The notes under the pieces were generated by a model. It saw only the letters and a list, made by a program, of their open reading frames with translations. It made no database searches and was not told the DNA's origin. DNA of 52,920 nt from an uncultured Lachnospiraceae bacterium (GTDB lineage: Bacteria; Bacillota; Clostridia; Lachnospirales; Lachnospiraceae), in the NCBI GenBank assembly GCA_905235415.1, contig CAJOKX010000004.1, forward strand, positions 1 to 52,920, given 5' to 3'. The position numbers and the translations under genes are program-made. Position 1 is the first letter of the stretch, and every line of letters begins with the position of its first letter. Positions 33,234-44,064 of the stretch are shown here, piece by piece.

Positions 33234-36200
33234 TTATTTGATCTTGATCTTATAGGTCGCTTTTTTGTTTGTGCCGTCAGTCGCCATGGCCGTGATCTTA
33301 ACAGTCTTCCCTTTCGCCCCGGCACTCGCAGTCACTTTTCCGCTGGTGCTTACCGTCGCCAACGCCGGGTTTGAGGAACTCCACAGCACTTTCTTGTTTG
33401 CTCCTTTCTTTGCGGTAACTTTCGCCTTCAGTTTAATGGTCTTTCCGGCTTTTACGGTTTTCTTTCCTGTGATTTTAACCTTCTTCACCGGATTCTTTGC
33501 AACTGTGATCGTCCAGGAAGCAGTCACTCCGCTTCCATCTTTCGCAGCCGCCGTAATTGTAACCTTTTTGCCCGCAGTTTTCTTTTTGATGATCTTTACA
33601 TTTCCTGATCCATCCACCGTCGCAATCTTTGGGTTGCTGGAGCTCCAGTGGATTGCCTTGTTTGAGGCATTCTTCGGGTAAATGTCCGCGCCCAGTTTCA
33701 ACCCCTTTCCGGGAGCAATTTTTGTTGACAATCCGGACAGGACGATACGGTTGACAGCAATCCTTCGTTTTCCGTTACCGGATCCGCCTCCGGAATCTTT
33801 ATCCGGACCGGGCTGCGGAGTATCTCCGCCACTCTGGCCTCCCGGATCTGAAACATGAATGGTACGGGATCTCTTAACACCCGCCACCTCTGCATACACC
33901 GTTCCATCTCCTGCCATCTCTGCAGCAATATAGACCTTTCCGTCATATGTATCATCTGACAGGACTCCATTGCTGCCGCACGACCACTGCAAAGGCAGGA
34001 TCACATTTTCAAACCGGGAGGGCTGTATGTTGTAGATGTACGGCGCGAACATGAATCCTACCGTCAGATAATCAGGCCCTCCGATCGAAAAGTCTGTAAT
34101 CGCAAACGGCTCTGCGGAAGAAGACAGATCTTCCACTTTGAATCCGTTACCGTTTACACTGCTGTCCGAACTTAGTGTGATCTTCAGGGCGCTGCCTTCC
34201 ACCAGAATGGTTCGTCCTCCCAGCTGTACGCCGGTCGCCGTCATTACTTCCGTCCAGGCCCCGTCCTGATATCCACTGATGATCAGGAAGTCATATCCAT
34301 CTTCTACCTCGGTATCCTCCGAGAAGGTTACAAGCATATAGGATGCACCCGGATCGCGGTAGATCCAGGATTCCTCCATATCATTACCATACTCCAGGCA
34401 TTCCAGATCCACGATGTCAGTAACCGTATGAACCGGATTGCCGTCTTCATCGACCTCCGGATCAGCGACAACAATCTTCACAGAAACGCTGACAGTACCC
34501 GCAGACACCGTGAGCGTTGTCTCACCCTGGGAGATTGCCTGAACCTTTCCGTCCTGCCCTGCCTCGGCAACCTGAGGATCCGCAGTTACCCACTCTACCG
34601 GGCTTTCCGCGGCCTCCTGCGGAAGAATCTCAACGCGGAAGGTTTTCGATGAACCGGTCGGAATCGAGATGGTCTCCCCATCTTCCACTTCCGTATCTCC
34701 CACATAGAGCGACAGGCTCTCCGGCTTCGGGATGAAATTCACATGTACCAGGCAGGACCGCAGGACACCTGTATCCTCCGACCTGGCGTAGATCCGGCAG
34801 GTTCCGGTGGCCAGGCCGGTCACCGTCCCGTTCTCATCCACCGTCGCGATGGATTCCTTCTGGCTGAACCAGGTAACAGCCTTGTTCTGTGCATCCTCCG
34901 GAAGCGTCTGGGCTTGCAGCGTGATCACAGGCTCTTCATCGGTCAATGTTACTTCTGTCTGGCTGAGTGAAACCGCCTGCACGCGCACATCCCTCTTTAT
35001 ATGGAACGCGACATCCCGGTTATGATCACCCGGAACAGCATCTCCATTCTTCAGACGAATCTGCAGGTTCAGATCCTCCACGCTGTCCCAGTCCACTCCG
35101 TTAACGCTGGTACTATACCCGGTCACTGCATCATGTCCCAGACCGGAGTAGGCAAAGGACTCATAGACCTTTCCTGTATCCGCATCTACGATCTCTACCG
35201 TATGTGCGGAGACTTCGTAGCCGGTATTCTGAATGGAAATATCCAGCAAACCTTTCTTTCCGAATATATTCTTGCGGACTGCAATATAGACAACCTCAGT
35301 CCCGATGTCCGCCATAGCAGATGCATCTGAATAGGAAGCGGAATTATCCGGATCCGTTACACGGATCGTCAGTTTTCTTGCGGTCAGTGTATCCGGAAGC
35401 GTAATCTCGTACTCTTTCATTACCGACGCGCCGGCCGAAAGTGTCTCCTCCACATCCTGAGACAGATACGTGATCCCCTCAGAATCGGTGATATCCACAT
35501 GATACCTGGACGCATCCGCCGTTCCCTCATTGCTCAGAACCGCTTCCACCGTGATCTTTGCTCCGGGAGCAACAGTGTAAGGATCCGTCAAAATGGAAGA
35601 AACCTTCAGGTGGGACGCGCTTCCGACATGTTTGCACAGCAGCTGGTTCGTCCCGATATAATCCCGCTTAGAGATGTCAACCGCTCTCTGATTGCAGGTG
35701 ACAAGAAGCTCGCCATTTACAAAGGCTGCCGATACGGACTCCACATAGTTTCCGGAACCGGAGGATGGTACGATCGCCACTTCCTCTGACCAGGAGTGTG
35801 TGGAAGCACTGTAGCGCCTCATATATGCACTGGATTCATTATCCCCGTTGCGGGTGTACAGCACAGCCATATCCCCGGAGGAAGGATCCGTCACGGTACT
35901 GCGGATCCGGCCGATAATCATACCACCGGCTTCTTCCTGCAGTCCCGTCAGGCTCTGCATCTGCACCAGTCCGCTCTCGGTATCGTTGACCAGCAGGATC
36001 TGCCCCTCCCCTGAAGGAACAAATACCGCAGAGGACGCGCTTCCGGAAAGCTGTGCAGCCGTTCCGTCTGCACAGATGGCTCTGCACACATGGCCCTGAT
36101 CGGACAGGCTGCTGTCTGTCTCCCCATACACAAATACCGGTTCCCCATCGATCTGTCCAAAGGAAACAAATGAGAATCCGCCATCAATATCCGCAGCCTT

Positions 36201-39200
36201 CTGCGTATTCCAGGTTCCTGTCTTCCTCACAAAATAAACACTGTTGGTCCCGGTTATGCACCACAGATCGCCCTCACTGTTCGCAACATATGATATCGCC
36301 GGGGCGCCGCCTGCGCCCGTCACACACAGCGCTGCCTCATAGGAATCGTTCTGCGTCAGATTCTCCGCATTCGCAAACCCTTCTCCCGTAAATTCGGCAA
36401 AGGCAGCTTCCGTACCTGCCATCACCTGCGTATAGCTCATGTTGGAAGAAATGCTTCCGGAAGCGTTGTTCCATACGACATAAGCCCTCTGTCCGTCCGA
36501 CCATACACTCGGCTGGAAATCTGCCGTACCGTCATCCCACACAGGGGCCGGATCTGTCCATTTCTTTGAAGACGCGCTGTAGATGCTGTACATCAGCGTG
36601 GACTTGTCATAGCTGTTTTCACGCGACGTGTCATCGCTCAGGAAAACCATCGCGGTCTGGCCGCCTGCCTGGAGCATAAGCGGAGCACTGTCCGGATATG
36701 CTTTCTGCTGCAGCGTAGACGCATTGGCGGAGGCTCCTTTCCAACTGGCGGTCAGAGCATTGTAGGCAGCCCTGTCATATGTGGAAAGCTCCTCCTGAGC
36801 AGCGCTCTGCAGGACTTCCTGCACGCTCTCATTCTCCGAAGGATCGGACGCTGCCTGCAGGCCGCTGGACTTGCGTTCTCCGGTATCGGGATCCAGATTC
36901 AGGAAATAATACGTATCTGACTTCAGCAGGGGCCAGTCAAGCACGGATCCGCCGGCAAGACGCGCGGAGACTCCTAACGTACCTTTCGCGTAGACCTGAT
37001 AGATGCCATTATATCCCTTATCCGTCAGAAACTGTGCCTTCGTTCCCATCACGGCCTGGCCGTACCCGCCTACTGAGAACACATTGGCGAGTCCGATTCC
37101 GCCATATCCGTTGATGGTTGCTTCCCCTTCCACGCCCAGCTTCTTAAATTTAAATTTCACGTCCTTCACGGACCAGTCTACATTGATTTCCGTTCCGGCG
37201 GAAAACTTTCCGCTGACATCAAATTCGAATACCATGAGATACGGCCCCTGTACCTCACCGCCTCCGCCGGCCTCCAGGACCACATAAAACTTCACGTCCG
37301 CATCTTTAGCGCCCCAGTCGTAGGTTCCGTATCCGAAAACATTTACGCCAAATTTGATCTTGCCGGTTGCCTCGCACTTCTTTTCCAGCTTCTCTTTCAG
37401 CGTCTCCCAGCCAAGAACATCCTCCCAGGCTTTCCCGCTGATCAGGGTTTTCAGCTCATATTCTTCCTTCCAGTTTTCCCGGATCCGTCCAAAGCCTTTC
37501 TTGTCTCCTTCATATTTCTCCTCTCCGCTGTATTCGAACAGATTTATCTTTATCTCCACTTTCTCCGAGGTAGTCTTGATACTCACAGGAGTGTTCAGAA
37601 ACGGAAGCGAAATCTTTGCACCGCCGAAAAATGGTGCGTCCTCCGGTACCGTGAAGCTGATTCCGTCCATGAGGGAGAACTCTGTCTTAACCGTAGATCC
37701 CTTCATGATGAGAAGGTGAATCTCCGTATCATGCTCCTCCCCGTTTTTGTCCACAACCCGCACATAGATGGGCCGGTCTTCCTTCTTCCGCAGACTCGTG
37801 ATCTTCTGCGTAACAGCAAACCTGGTCAGGGCAATCCTGTCAAATGTTCCGTCTTCAGAACGCTCGATCACGGTATCCTCCAGATCGTCCGCCGCATCCG
37901 GCTGAACAATCTCGTAGTGGTCTATCTGATCGCTGTCCGTCAGAAGCTTTACTTCAAACTTTGCTGCTGCTTCTTCGATCTCCCGGTCCAGCGTGATCTC
38001 CTCAGAGATCAGCTCATAACGGTATCCGGAATAGGTCATGATACAGGAGAGTACCGTATAGGGATCCGCAGATGCCTCATCAATGACTCGGAAGGTGAAC
38101 CGGCGGGTATCCGGCATGATAAACAGCTCATCCCTGTAGGTATAATAACCCTCCGTCTCCACCAGGATCCCCGTCCGTGGTTCGCTGCGTCCGTCATCCC
38201 CATCCACATAAGGCATCGTGACCGATCCCTCTTCTCCGGTCGTCATCACGACAGAATCCGCGCCTGTTCCGTATGTGACAATGGCTCCCTCTACCGGTTC
38301 GCCATCCTGATCCACCACCGTGATCTGACATTCGTTCTCTGCCATCTCTTTCTCCGGAGCCATATGGATCGTCACAAGATCCGTGACAGATCTGGGAACC
38401 GGATATCCCCAGCAGCATTTCGAATCGAATTTCCATACACGGTTGAAATCCCAGGTGATATAGGATGCCTCCTCCTTCATCAGGGACGTAATAAGGGGCC
38501 GGCTGGTAGAACAGTTATCTTCACTATTCGTATATTCATAGATTTTTCCGGACGGAACCAGTGCAATATCGAAATAACTGTAAAGAAGATTTCCTGTGTT
38601 GTAGCTGGTGATCGCTCCGGAGCGCGACACAGCGCCGGCGTTTTCCGCAACCATTCCGATATCATAACAGCGCTCGATGGTTCCTCCGTTTCTGCCGGCG
38701 ATGCCCCCTGAATACCCGTGAGTGGGAATATATCCATAGTCAAGGCTGTCCTCTATGGTTCCTTCGTTGCTTCCGGTTATCCCGCCGTTGCATGCCATGA
38801 CATCGTTGTTGTTGACATAAGCTTCATTGACACATTCGCGGATCGTCGTCCCGGAGCCCACGGTACCTGCTATTCCTCCGGCGTAGTAGCCGGATCTCAC
38901 ATCCATCTTGTTCACGCATGCTTCGATCGTCAGCTCCCCTCCGGACGCATCGCCCATGATTCCTCCGGCCTCGGTGGAGACTGCCCCGAGGAGAGTGCCC
39001 TCCGATACGCAGTGACGCACGGTCACCTTTCCTTTCACTCCATTATCCGAGAAATTCTGCAGGATGCCGCCCTTCGCGGCTTTCATGCCGGTTCCGTCCA
39101 TGGTTCCGCTGTATCTGCAGTCCTCGATCGTCGCTCCGCTTCCGCCGGTCGCGCTTTTTCCGTTTTCCTTTTGAAAGATAATGGTCTGTATGATACCACC

Positions 39201-41636
39201 CGCTCCGGAGCTTGCCCCGTTGGAGATATCCGCAGTAACGCTGCAGTCTCTCACGACGGCATTGCTTCCCTGCGCTCCGCATCGCAGCACCGCTGCGATG
39301 CCTCCAATCCTTGAGAAGTTTCGAATAACCCCTGTCACGTTGATACCGGAGATTGACAGAATAGCTCCCTCCCCGACAGAGGCCTGACCTGCCAGTACGC
39401 CGCAGGTACCTTTGTTATTGCCGGCAGGCGCTGCATCGGCGAATGTGACATCCTGCAGGTACATTCCCTCCCCGGCGCGCACAGATTTAAGATATCCGAA
39501 CAGTCCTGTTACGTCATAATCAGCAGATGGGACAAGTGATGAAATGGTATGGCCCTGTCCATTGAAGCTGCCTGTGAAAGGATGCTGAGATACTCCGATG
39601 GGCGTCCATTCCATGCCTCCCAGATCCAAATCCGCGTTCAGAATCACGGTGCAGCCGGTAAAGTCCACAGTCCCGTCATTTGTCACCTGTGCCACCCATG
39701 CAAGCTGTGATGCTTTGGATACGATATAATCCCTGCCGTTGGGTGTGATCTCCTCAACCTCTTCCCCATCCCAGGTATCCTCATCATCCGGCACTACATA
39801 CACAGATTCATCATATACGTCCACTGCAACAAAGTGGTATTCATTTTCCTCCGCGTACTGCTGGGCGTAGCTGTCTTCATATCCTTCTATCACGGAGGTT
39901 TTACTGTCGTTGCGGATCACCTGCTCTCCAATGGCGGTCACACTCTCCGGTATCCGGATCCGGAAAATATTGTCATTGTTGAAAGCTTTGGCGCCAATCT
40001 GAAGGATCGTATCGGGCAGCTCCACCCCGGTGACCGTCGGATGGGACGCATACGCGCTGGGGCCGATGATTCGTACGCTGTCGGGGATAACAGGCGTGAG
40101 CGTCCCGGAATTGAAAAGTTCCCCATAGAGGATCTGCTCATCCGTATCCAGGACCTGGCCGTTTTTGAAAGTGAAATGTCTGTTCTGCGGATCCACCACG
40201 ATCTCTTCCGTAACCCTGGCAAACAGGCAGGAGAAGGCGATCACATCGCTGTCGGAATCACTCACGCGATCCACATCCTTTCCGAGATTCAGTTTCCCGA
40301 TCTCTCCCGGGGTTCCGTTGATACCCCCTTCGATCGCAGTAATCCCATCTCCGATCTCTACATAATCCGCGCGGCCCTGATCATAATTTCCCAGTCTCAC
40401 AAGAGTGCTGCCTTCCCCGGACAGATATACAGATTTCAGGGAAGTACAGGAAGACGGTGCCTCATAATAGATCTCGCGCGAAACGCCGCTGATGCGCACT
40501 TCTTCCAGGGCAGAGCACCCCCTGATCATCGACATATAGGCATACTCCATGTCGGAGCCTTCAATTCTGATCTTCTTCAGGAAAGGATTGTCCAGAAATG
40601 CAACTGATTCAATCTCACTGATCCCGCTGAGTGTAAGCTCCTCTTTCGTGCAGTGCGGCGGCCACATGATCAGTTTTGTGTGCTCCTTGTTATACAGCTC
40701 GCCGTCCTGCCCGGTGCTGTAGTACGGAGACTCACTATCCACCTCGTATCGGGCGGCGGGAATCCGTGATCCGTATTCTTTATAACTTCTTGCATTCTTT
40801 CCAAATGCAAGCGTCTCAAACGCCGGACACTCTCCCACAAAACATTCCGCTAAATACTGATAAGCATCGATTGTGACTTTGGTGAGATTCTTAAGCTGGA
40901 AGAAGGCATCTTTCCGAAGAAACTGTACCGTACTCGGCAGGGTAACGGTATAGATAGCATCATTGTTCTGGAATGCCTTCGAAGCGATTTCAACCACCTT
41001 AAGGCCTGCGATTGTGGAGGGAACCACAACATCTCTGTCTGAACCGGTATATCCAGTGATCGTGACCTGGGAAGATGCTCTGGTGAAGACATAGTCGCCT
41101 TCCGTCTCTTCTGCAGAAGCCTGTGCCTCCAGGATATCTTCTCCTTCGGAATCAGCTTCAGTCTCTTCCTCTGCGTAAATATCTGCTATAAGATCAGAAT
41201 CTTCATTTATTCCGGATTCTGAATCACTCTGTGCAAAAGCATCCATAGGAAGCTCCGCATCCGGCAGACCATCTGACTCATCTGAGAAAAGATCCTCCCC
41301 GATTAAAAAAATGGAGTCCGAATCCGCTTCCTGATCTTCGAAAAGATCCTGCTCCGTCTCTTCCGCAGCAAGAAGAAGATCGGCGTCTGCCCCTTCCGTT
41401 CTGTCCGCAGATGCGTTCTCCGGATCATCCGCTTCTTGTACGGAAATAAAGTCTGCTGCTTCTGCATGCTCTTCAGAGGCAGCCGTCATCTGTACGTCCG
41501 GGAAGATTATTTCGTCCGCCCACTGTGCGCCGAGGGGCATCATTCCCTGCAGCATGATTGCAAAGGCACTCGCCAGTGCACACACACGTCTGAAGCTGTG
41601 TCTTGAATGACTGCTCTTTCTTTCTGATTTTCTCAT
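33234..41636 (-). CDS. Giant secreted multidomain protein (LRR, GLUG-like, beta-propeller-like, CARDB-like and BIG2 domains)
   Basis: A 2,800-residue protein and the largest gene here. A signal peptide (FRRVCALASAFAIMLQGMMP) is followed by an acidic region to about 190; BspA-type leucine-rich repeats to about 600 (VTLPSTVQFLRKDAFFQLKNLTKVTI); a GLUG-like region of Gly-rich repeats to about 1080 (GGIAGTVGSGTTIRECVN, GGIAGRNGGTIERCYD); and a carboxypeptidase-regulatory-like Ig fold (VVDQDGEPVEGAIVTYG). Then come beta-rich segments, a propeller-like region (about 1640-1950), CARDB-like and BIG2 domains (TLPEDAQNKAVTWFSQKESIATVDENGTV), and a Lys-rich double BIG2 tail. No LPxTG is seen. The start at ATG 41636 follows GGGAGG. 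Adhesion or polymer binding is likely; no enzyme motif is evident. Confidence 0.88.
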   Translation of the reverse strand: MRKSERKSSHSRHSFRRVCALASAFAIMLQGMMPLGAQWADEIIFPDVQMTAASEEHAEAADFISVQEADDPENASADRTEGADADLLLAAEETEQDLFEDQEADSDSIFLIGEDLFSDESDGLPDAELPMDAFAQSDSESGINEDSDLIADIYAEEETEADSEGEDILEAQASAEETEGDYVFTRASSQVTITGYTGSDRDVVVPSTIAGLKVVEIASKAFQNNDAIYTVTLPSTVQFLRKDAFFQLKNLTKVTIDAYQYLAECFVGECPAFETLAFGKNARSYKEYGSRIPAARYEVDSESPYYSTGQDGELYNKEHTKLIMWPPHCTKEELTLSGISEIESVAFLDNPFLKKIRIEGSDMEYAYMSMIRGCSALEEVRISGVSREIYYEAPSSCTSLKSVYLSGEGSTLVRLGNYDQGRADYVEIGDGITAIEGGINGTPGEIGKLNLGKDVDRVSDSDSDVIAFSCLFARVTEEIVVDPQNRHFTFKNGQVLDTDEQILYGELFNSGTLTPVIPDSVRIIGPSAYASHPTVTGVELPDTILQIGAKAFNNDNIFRIRIPESVTAIGEQVIRNDSKTSVIEGYEDSYAQQYAEENEYHFVAVDVYDESVYVVPDDEDTWDGEEVEEITPNGRDYIVSKASQLAWVAQVTNDGTVDFTGCTVILNADLDLGGMEWTPIGVSQHPFTGSFNGQGHTISSLVPSADYDVTGLFGYLKSVRAGEGMYLQDVTFADAAPAGNNKGTCGVLAGQASVGEGAILSISGINVTGVIRNFSRIGGIAAVLRCGAQGSNAVVRDCSVTADISNGASSGAGGIIQTIIFQKENGKSATGGSGATIEDCRYSGTMDGTGMKAAKGGILQNFSDNGVKGKVTVRHCVSEGTLLGAVSTEAGGIMGDASGGELTIEACVNKMDVRSGYYAGGIAGTVGSGTTIRECVNEAYVNNNDVMACNGGITGSNEGTIEDSLDYGYIPTHGYSGGIAGRNGGTIERCYDIGMVAENAGAVSRSGAITSYNTGNLLYSYFDIALVPSGKIYEYTNSEDNCSTSRPLITSLMKEEASYITWDFNRVWKFDSKCCWGYPVPRSVTDLVTIHMAPEKEMAENECQITVVDQDGEPVEGAIVTYGTGADSVVMTTGEEGSVTMPYVDGDDGRSEPRTGILVETEGYYTYRDELFIMPDTRRFTFRVIDEASADPYTVLSCIMTYSGYRYELISEEITLDREIEEAAAKFEVKLLTDSDQIDHYEIVQPDAADDLEDTVIERSEDGTFDRIALTRFAVTQKITSLRKKEDRPIYVRVVDKNGEEHDTEIHLLIMKGSTVKTEFSLMDGISFTVPEDAPFFGGAKISLPFLNTPVSIKTTSEKVEIKINLFEYSGEEKYEGDKKGFGRIRENWKEEYELKTLISGKAWEDVLGWETLKEKLEKKCEATGKIKFGVNVFGYGTYDWGAKDADVKFYVVLEAGGGGEVQGPYLMVFEFDVSGKFSAGTEINVDWSVKDVKFKFKKLGVEGEATINGYGGIGLANVFSVGGYGQAVMGTKAQFLTDKGYNGIYQVYAKGTLGVSARLAGGSVLDWPLLKSDTYYFLNLDPDTGERKSSGLQAASDPSENESVQEVLQSAAQEELSTYDRAAYNALTASWKGASANASTLQQKAYPDSAPLMLQAGGQTAMVFLSDDTSRENSYDKSTLMYSIYSASSKKWTDPAPVWDDGTADFQPSVWSDGQRAYVVWNNASGSISSNMSYTQVMAGTEAAFAEFTGEGFANAENLTQNDSYEAALCVTGAGGAPAISYVANSEGDLWCITGTNSVYFVRKTGTWNTQKAADIDGGFSFVSFGQIDGEPVFVYGETDSSLSDQGHVCRAICADGTAAQLSGSASSAVFVPSGEGQILLVNDTESGLVQMQSLTGLQEEAGGMIIGRIRSTVTDPSSGDMAVLYTRNGDNESSAYMRRYSASTHSWSEEVAIVPSSGSGNYVESVSAAFVNGELLVTCNQRAVDISKRDYIGTNQLLCKHVGSASHLKVSSILTDPYTVAPGAKITVEAVLSNEGTADASRYHVDITDSEGITYLSQDVEETLSAGASVMKEYEITLPDTLTARKLTIRVTDPDNSASYSDASAMADIGTEVVYIAVRKNIFGKKGLLDISIQNTGYEVSAHTVEIVDADTGKVYESFAYSGLGHDAVTGYSTSVNGVDWDSVEDLNLQIRLKNGDAVPGDHNRDVAFHIKRDVRVQAVSLSQTEVTLTDEEPVITLQAQTLPEDAQNKAVTWFSQKESIATVDENGTVTGLATGTCRIYARSEDTGVLRSCLVHVNFIPKPESLSLYVGDTEVEDGETISIPTGSSKTFRVEILPQEAAESPVEWVTADPQVAEAGQDGKVQAISQGETTLTVSAGTVSVSVKIVVADPEVDEDGNPVHTVTDIVDLECLEYGNDMEESWIYRDPGASYMLVTFSEDTEVEDGYDFLIISGYQDGAWTEVMTATGVQLGGRTILVEGSALKITLSSDSSVNGNGFKVEDLSSSAEPFAITDFSIGGPDYLTVGFMFAPYIYNIQPSRFENVILPLQWSCGSNGVLSDDTYDGKVYIAAEMAGDGTVYAEVAGVKRSRTIHVSDPGGQSGGDTPQPGPDKDSGGGSGNGKRRIAVNRIVLSGLSTKIAPGKGLKLGADIYPKNASNKAIHWSSSNPKIATVDGSGNVKIIKKKTAGKKVTITAAAKDGSGVTASWTITVAKNPVKKVKITGKKTVKAGKTIKLKAKVTAKKGANKKVLWSSSNPALATVSTSGKVTASAGAKGKTVKITAMATDGTNKKATYKIKIK

Positions 41637-41719
41637 ACGGAACCTCCCAACCTTCAGACAGTGTGATCTTGCCATGTCCTCGTGTGTACTGCCTGTATAC
41701 ATGAATAGCTCTATTTTTC

Positions 41720-41748
41720 ATTTTGCAGAATCAGGTTTGCGCTGTCAA
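41720..41748 (-). promoter_or_regulatory. Promoter of the giant protein gene
   Basis: Minus strand TTGACA, 17-base spacer, CAAAAT, about 80 bases upstream of the start codon. Confidence 0.7.
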
Positions 41749-41823
41749 CTCTCTGCACACATAAAGATGTATATTTCTCCAATCGGTCTGAAACATCTCC
41801 GCTCCTGCCTCTGTTTTCCAATT

Positions 41824-41857
41824 AAAAAGATCCACACCTGACTCGGTGCGGATCTTC
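41824..41857 (-). terminator. Terminator of rnpB
   Basis: Minus strand AAGATCCGCACC, 6-base loop, GGTGTGGATCTT followed by TTTAAT, immediately after the RNase P RNA. Confidence 0.88.
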
Positions 41858-41865
41858 ATAAAATA

Positions 41866-42234
41866 AAGCGGGACGATAAGCCGGGTTATGTCGCGGACGG
41901 CCATCTATCCAGGCCGGCTGTTGCCAGCCGGCTCAAGCGACCTACCTGGAACTGACGGGCAGCCATATGTTCCTGTGCGGTCTTGCTTCGGATGGGGTTT
42001 ACATATGCCCCGCCCGTTACCGGGCGGGCGGTAGTCTCTTGCACTGCCCTTCCACCCTTACCGCCGGTTCAGAATCCGCTAAAGCGGTTCCGGGACCGGA
42101 GGCGGTTCATTTCTGTTGCACTGTCCCTGGAGTCACCTCCGCCGGACGTTATCCGGCATCCTGCCCTGTGAAGCCCGGACTTTCCTCTCCCGGACCCTTT
42201 CGTCTGTCCGGCAGCGGCCGTCTGTCCCACTTCG
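41866..42234 (-). ncRNA. rnpB: RNase P RNA, bacterial type A
   Basis: Catalytic RNA that matures tRNA 5' ends. The minus strand carries the universally conserved block GAGGAAAGTCCGGGCTTCAC with AGGGCAGGATGCC, then ACAGTGCAACAGAAA, GGGTGGAAGGGCAGTGCAAG and, near the 3' end, CATAACCCGGCTTATCG. The ends pair to form P1 (GAAGTGGGAC with GTCCCGCTTT). The architecture and the conserved loops fit type A and not the Bacillus type B, which is known for many Clostridia. The ends are estimated from P1 and the promoter to within a few bases. Confidence 0.96.
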
Positions 42235-42240
42235 ATCGTT

Positions 42241-42269
42241 ACTTTACCACAACACACATTCTCATACAA
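42241..42269 (-). promoter_or_regulatory. Promoter of rnpB
   Basis: Minus strand TTGTAT, 17-base spacer, TAAAGT, placing the transcript start a few bases before the P1 helix. Confidence 0.65.
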
Positions 42270-42324
42270 GAGAGCATCCTGCGTACGGCGGCTCTTCCTC
42301 TCTTCATCCTGAAACTCTTTCTGT

Positions 42325-44001
42325 TCAGACTTCGAAGATGCTGCCCCCTATGAATTCCCGTACCAGTGAGTTGTGCGGTATGTCATCCGCGGGAATCGGA
42401 AGGAAATATTCAAGGAACTTCAGCAGTCGTTTTGCCTCCACCCATTCCGGGCAGTCCCGCGGCACTGCATGCAGCATCGGAACGGCATAAGTCTTGATCA
42501 CGGCAAGTTCATAGATCAGGGCCGAATTGAACATCACATCCGCGCTCTCCTGGAACGGAAAGATATTCTGCTCCTCCCCGCTGCGCACGCTTCTCCACAT
42601 CCGGATTGTCTGAAGGGCGCTCGTCCCACGGGTTCTCTGATCGCGCACAATCCGGCGCAGAAGCCTGCCGTCCGTCGTGGGAATCCGGTTGTGCTCATCG
42701 ATATTGAGCTGTGTCAGAGCAGAGATATAGATCTTGAACTTCTTCTCTGCCGGAATCAGGTAGGAGAACTGCTCGTTCAGGCCATGGATCCCCTCTACGA
42801 TCAGCACATCTTTTTCTCCGGCCTGCATGCTTTTTCCCTTGTATTCCCGCTCTCCGGTCACAAAATTGAAGGTTGGCAGACTGACCCGTTTTCCTTCAAG
42901 CAATGCCGTCATATCCTCATTGAACTGCTTTACGTCGATGGCCCCCAGGCATTCGAAATTATAGGATCCGTCCGGATTCTTCGGCGTATCCTCGCGGTTG
43001 ACAAAATAGTCGTCCATCGCAATCGGATGCGGGGTGAGTCCGTGGCAGGCAAGCTGCGTTGACAGCCTGTGGCTGAAGGTAGTCTTGCTGGAAGACGACG
43101 GTCCTGCGATCAGCACGAGACGGACCGTCTTGCGCTCTGCTATCTGCTGCGCAATGTCCCCGATCTGCTTTTCCTGCAGGGCTTCCTGCATCAGGACCAG
43201 TTCCCGGGTCTTCCCTTCTACGATCAGCCGGTTCAGGTCCGCGACAGTGGAGATTCCCATCATCTGTCCCCAGTGCCTGGACATGTTCTGCACCTGAAAC
43301 AGCCTGTGAACCGGCGCAAACTCCGGAAGGCTGTCCGGATCAGCGAGCGTCGGATACATCAGGATAAAACCGTCCTCATACAGCTTCAGCTCAAACTTTC
43401 CAAGCACAGAGGTGTCATACACCATATACCCGTAAAAATAATCGCTGTAGCCGTCCAGCGTATAAATGTTGGTCCTGGAGCTGATCCTGTACTTGAACAG
43501 ATTCGCCTTATCTTTCATACGGGTTCTGGTAAACAGATCAACCGCATCGCCTGTCTTCACGCTGGACTTTTCAATCTGAATCCCGCGTCTGACCAGATCC
43601 TGCATCTGCGCAGACACCTTGTCAAGCAGTGCCTGGTCAAGCGGAACGTCTGCATTTTCAAGTGTGCAGAACAATCCGTCGGAGACGGTAAACCGGATCC
43701 ATACATGCGCGTCAGGATCCGGTATGACAGACCTGAACGCTCTGAGCATCATAAGAAGCATGCTGCGCCTGTAGGTGTCTCTCCCGATCTTCTCCTGCAG
43801 TGTGACAAACTCCAGGGAGCAGTCTTTATAGACTCTCCTGCGAAGTTCAGAGAGTTCCGATCCGTCCCTGCGCACCAGAAGCGCCGGGAACGGCAGCTGA
43901 TCCTGAAAAGCATCAGCAATCTCTTTATACGTGCATCCTGCCGGAAACAGACGCTCCTGTCCGCAGGCTTTCACTCTGATCTTGTTCTCCAAATCACTCA
44001 T
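42325..44001 (-). CDS. Nucleoside (uridine) kinase with N-terminal TGS/ThrRS-like domains
   Basis: A 558-residue protein. The N-terminus is a TGS-like domain (RVKACGQERLFPAGCTYKEIA), then a ThrRS second-domain-like region to about residue 250 and a P-loop kinase domain (LVLIAGPSSSSKTTFSHRL; later AMDDYFVNREDTPKN and DVLIVEGIHGLNEQ) related to uridine kinase and phosphoribulokinase. This architecture is common in Clostridia and probably phosphorylates uridine or another nucleoside; the role of the TGS domain is unknown. It is divergent from tRNA-Ala and ends just before the rnpB promoter. Confidence 0.9.
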   Translation of the reverse strand: MSDLENKIRVKACGQERLFPAGCTYKEIADAFQDQLPFPALLVRRDGSELSELRRRVYKDCSLEFVTLQEKIGRDTYRRSMLLMMLRAFRSVIPDPDAHVWIRFTVSDGLFCTLENADVPLDQALLDKVSAQMQDLVRRGIQIEKSSVKTGDAVDLFTRTRMKDKANLFKYRISSRTNIYTLDGYSDYFYGYMVYDTSVLGKFELKLYEDGFILMYPTLADPDSLPEFAPVHRLFQVQNMSRHWGQMMGISTVADLNRLIVEGKTRELVLMQEALQEKQIGDIAQQIAERKTVRLVLIAGPSSSSKTTFSHRLSTQLACHGLTPHPIAMDDYFVNREDTPKNPDGSYNFECLGAIDVKQFNEDMTALLEGKRVSLPTFNFVTGEREYKGKSMQAGEKDVLIVEGIHGLNEQFSYLIPAEKKFKIYISALTQLNIDEHNRIPTTDGRLLRRIVRDQRTRGTSALQTIRMWRSVRSGEEQNIFPFQESADVMFNSALIYELAVIKTYAVPMLHAVPRDCPEWVEAKRLLKFLEYFLPIPADDIPHNSLVREFIGGSIFEV

Positions 44002-44064
44002 ATTGATTCCTCCGGTGCGTGTTTGGGCTGCCTTTCATGATGTCCAAACAAGTATGCAATCAAA

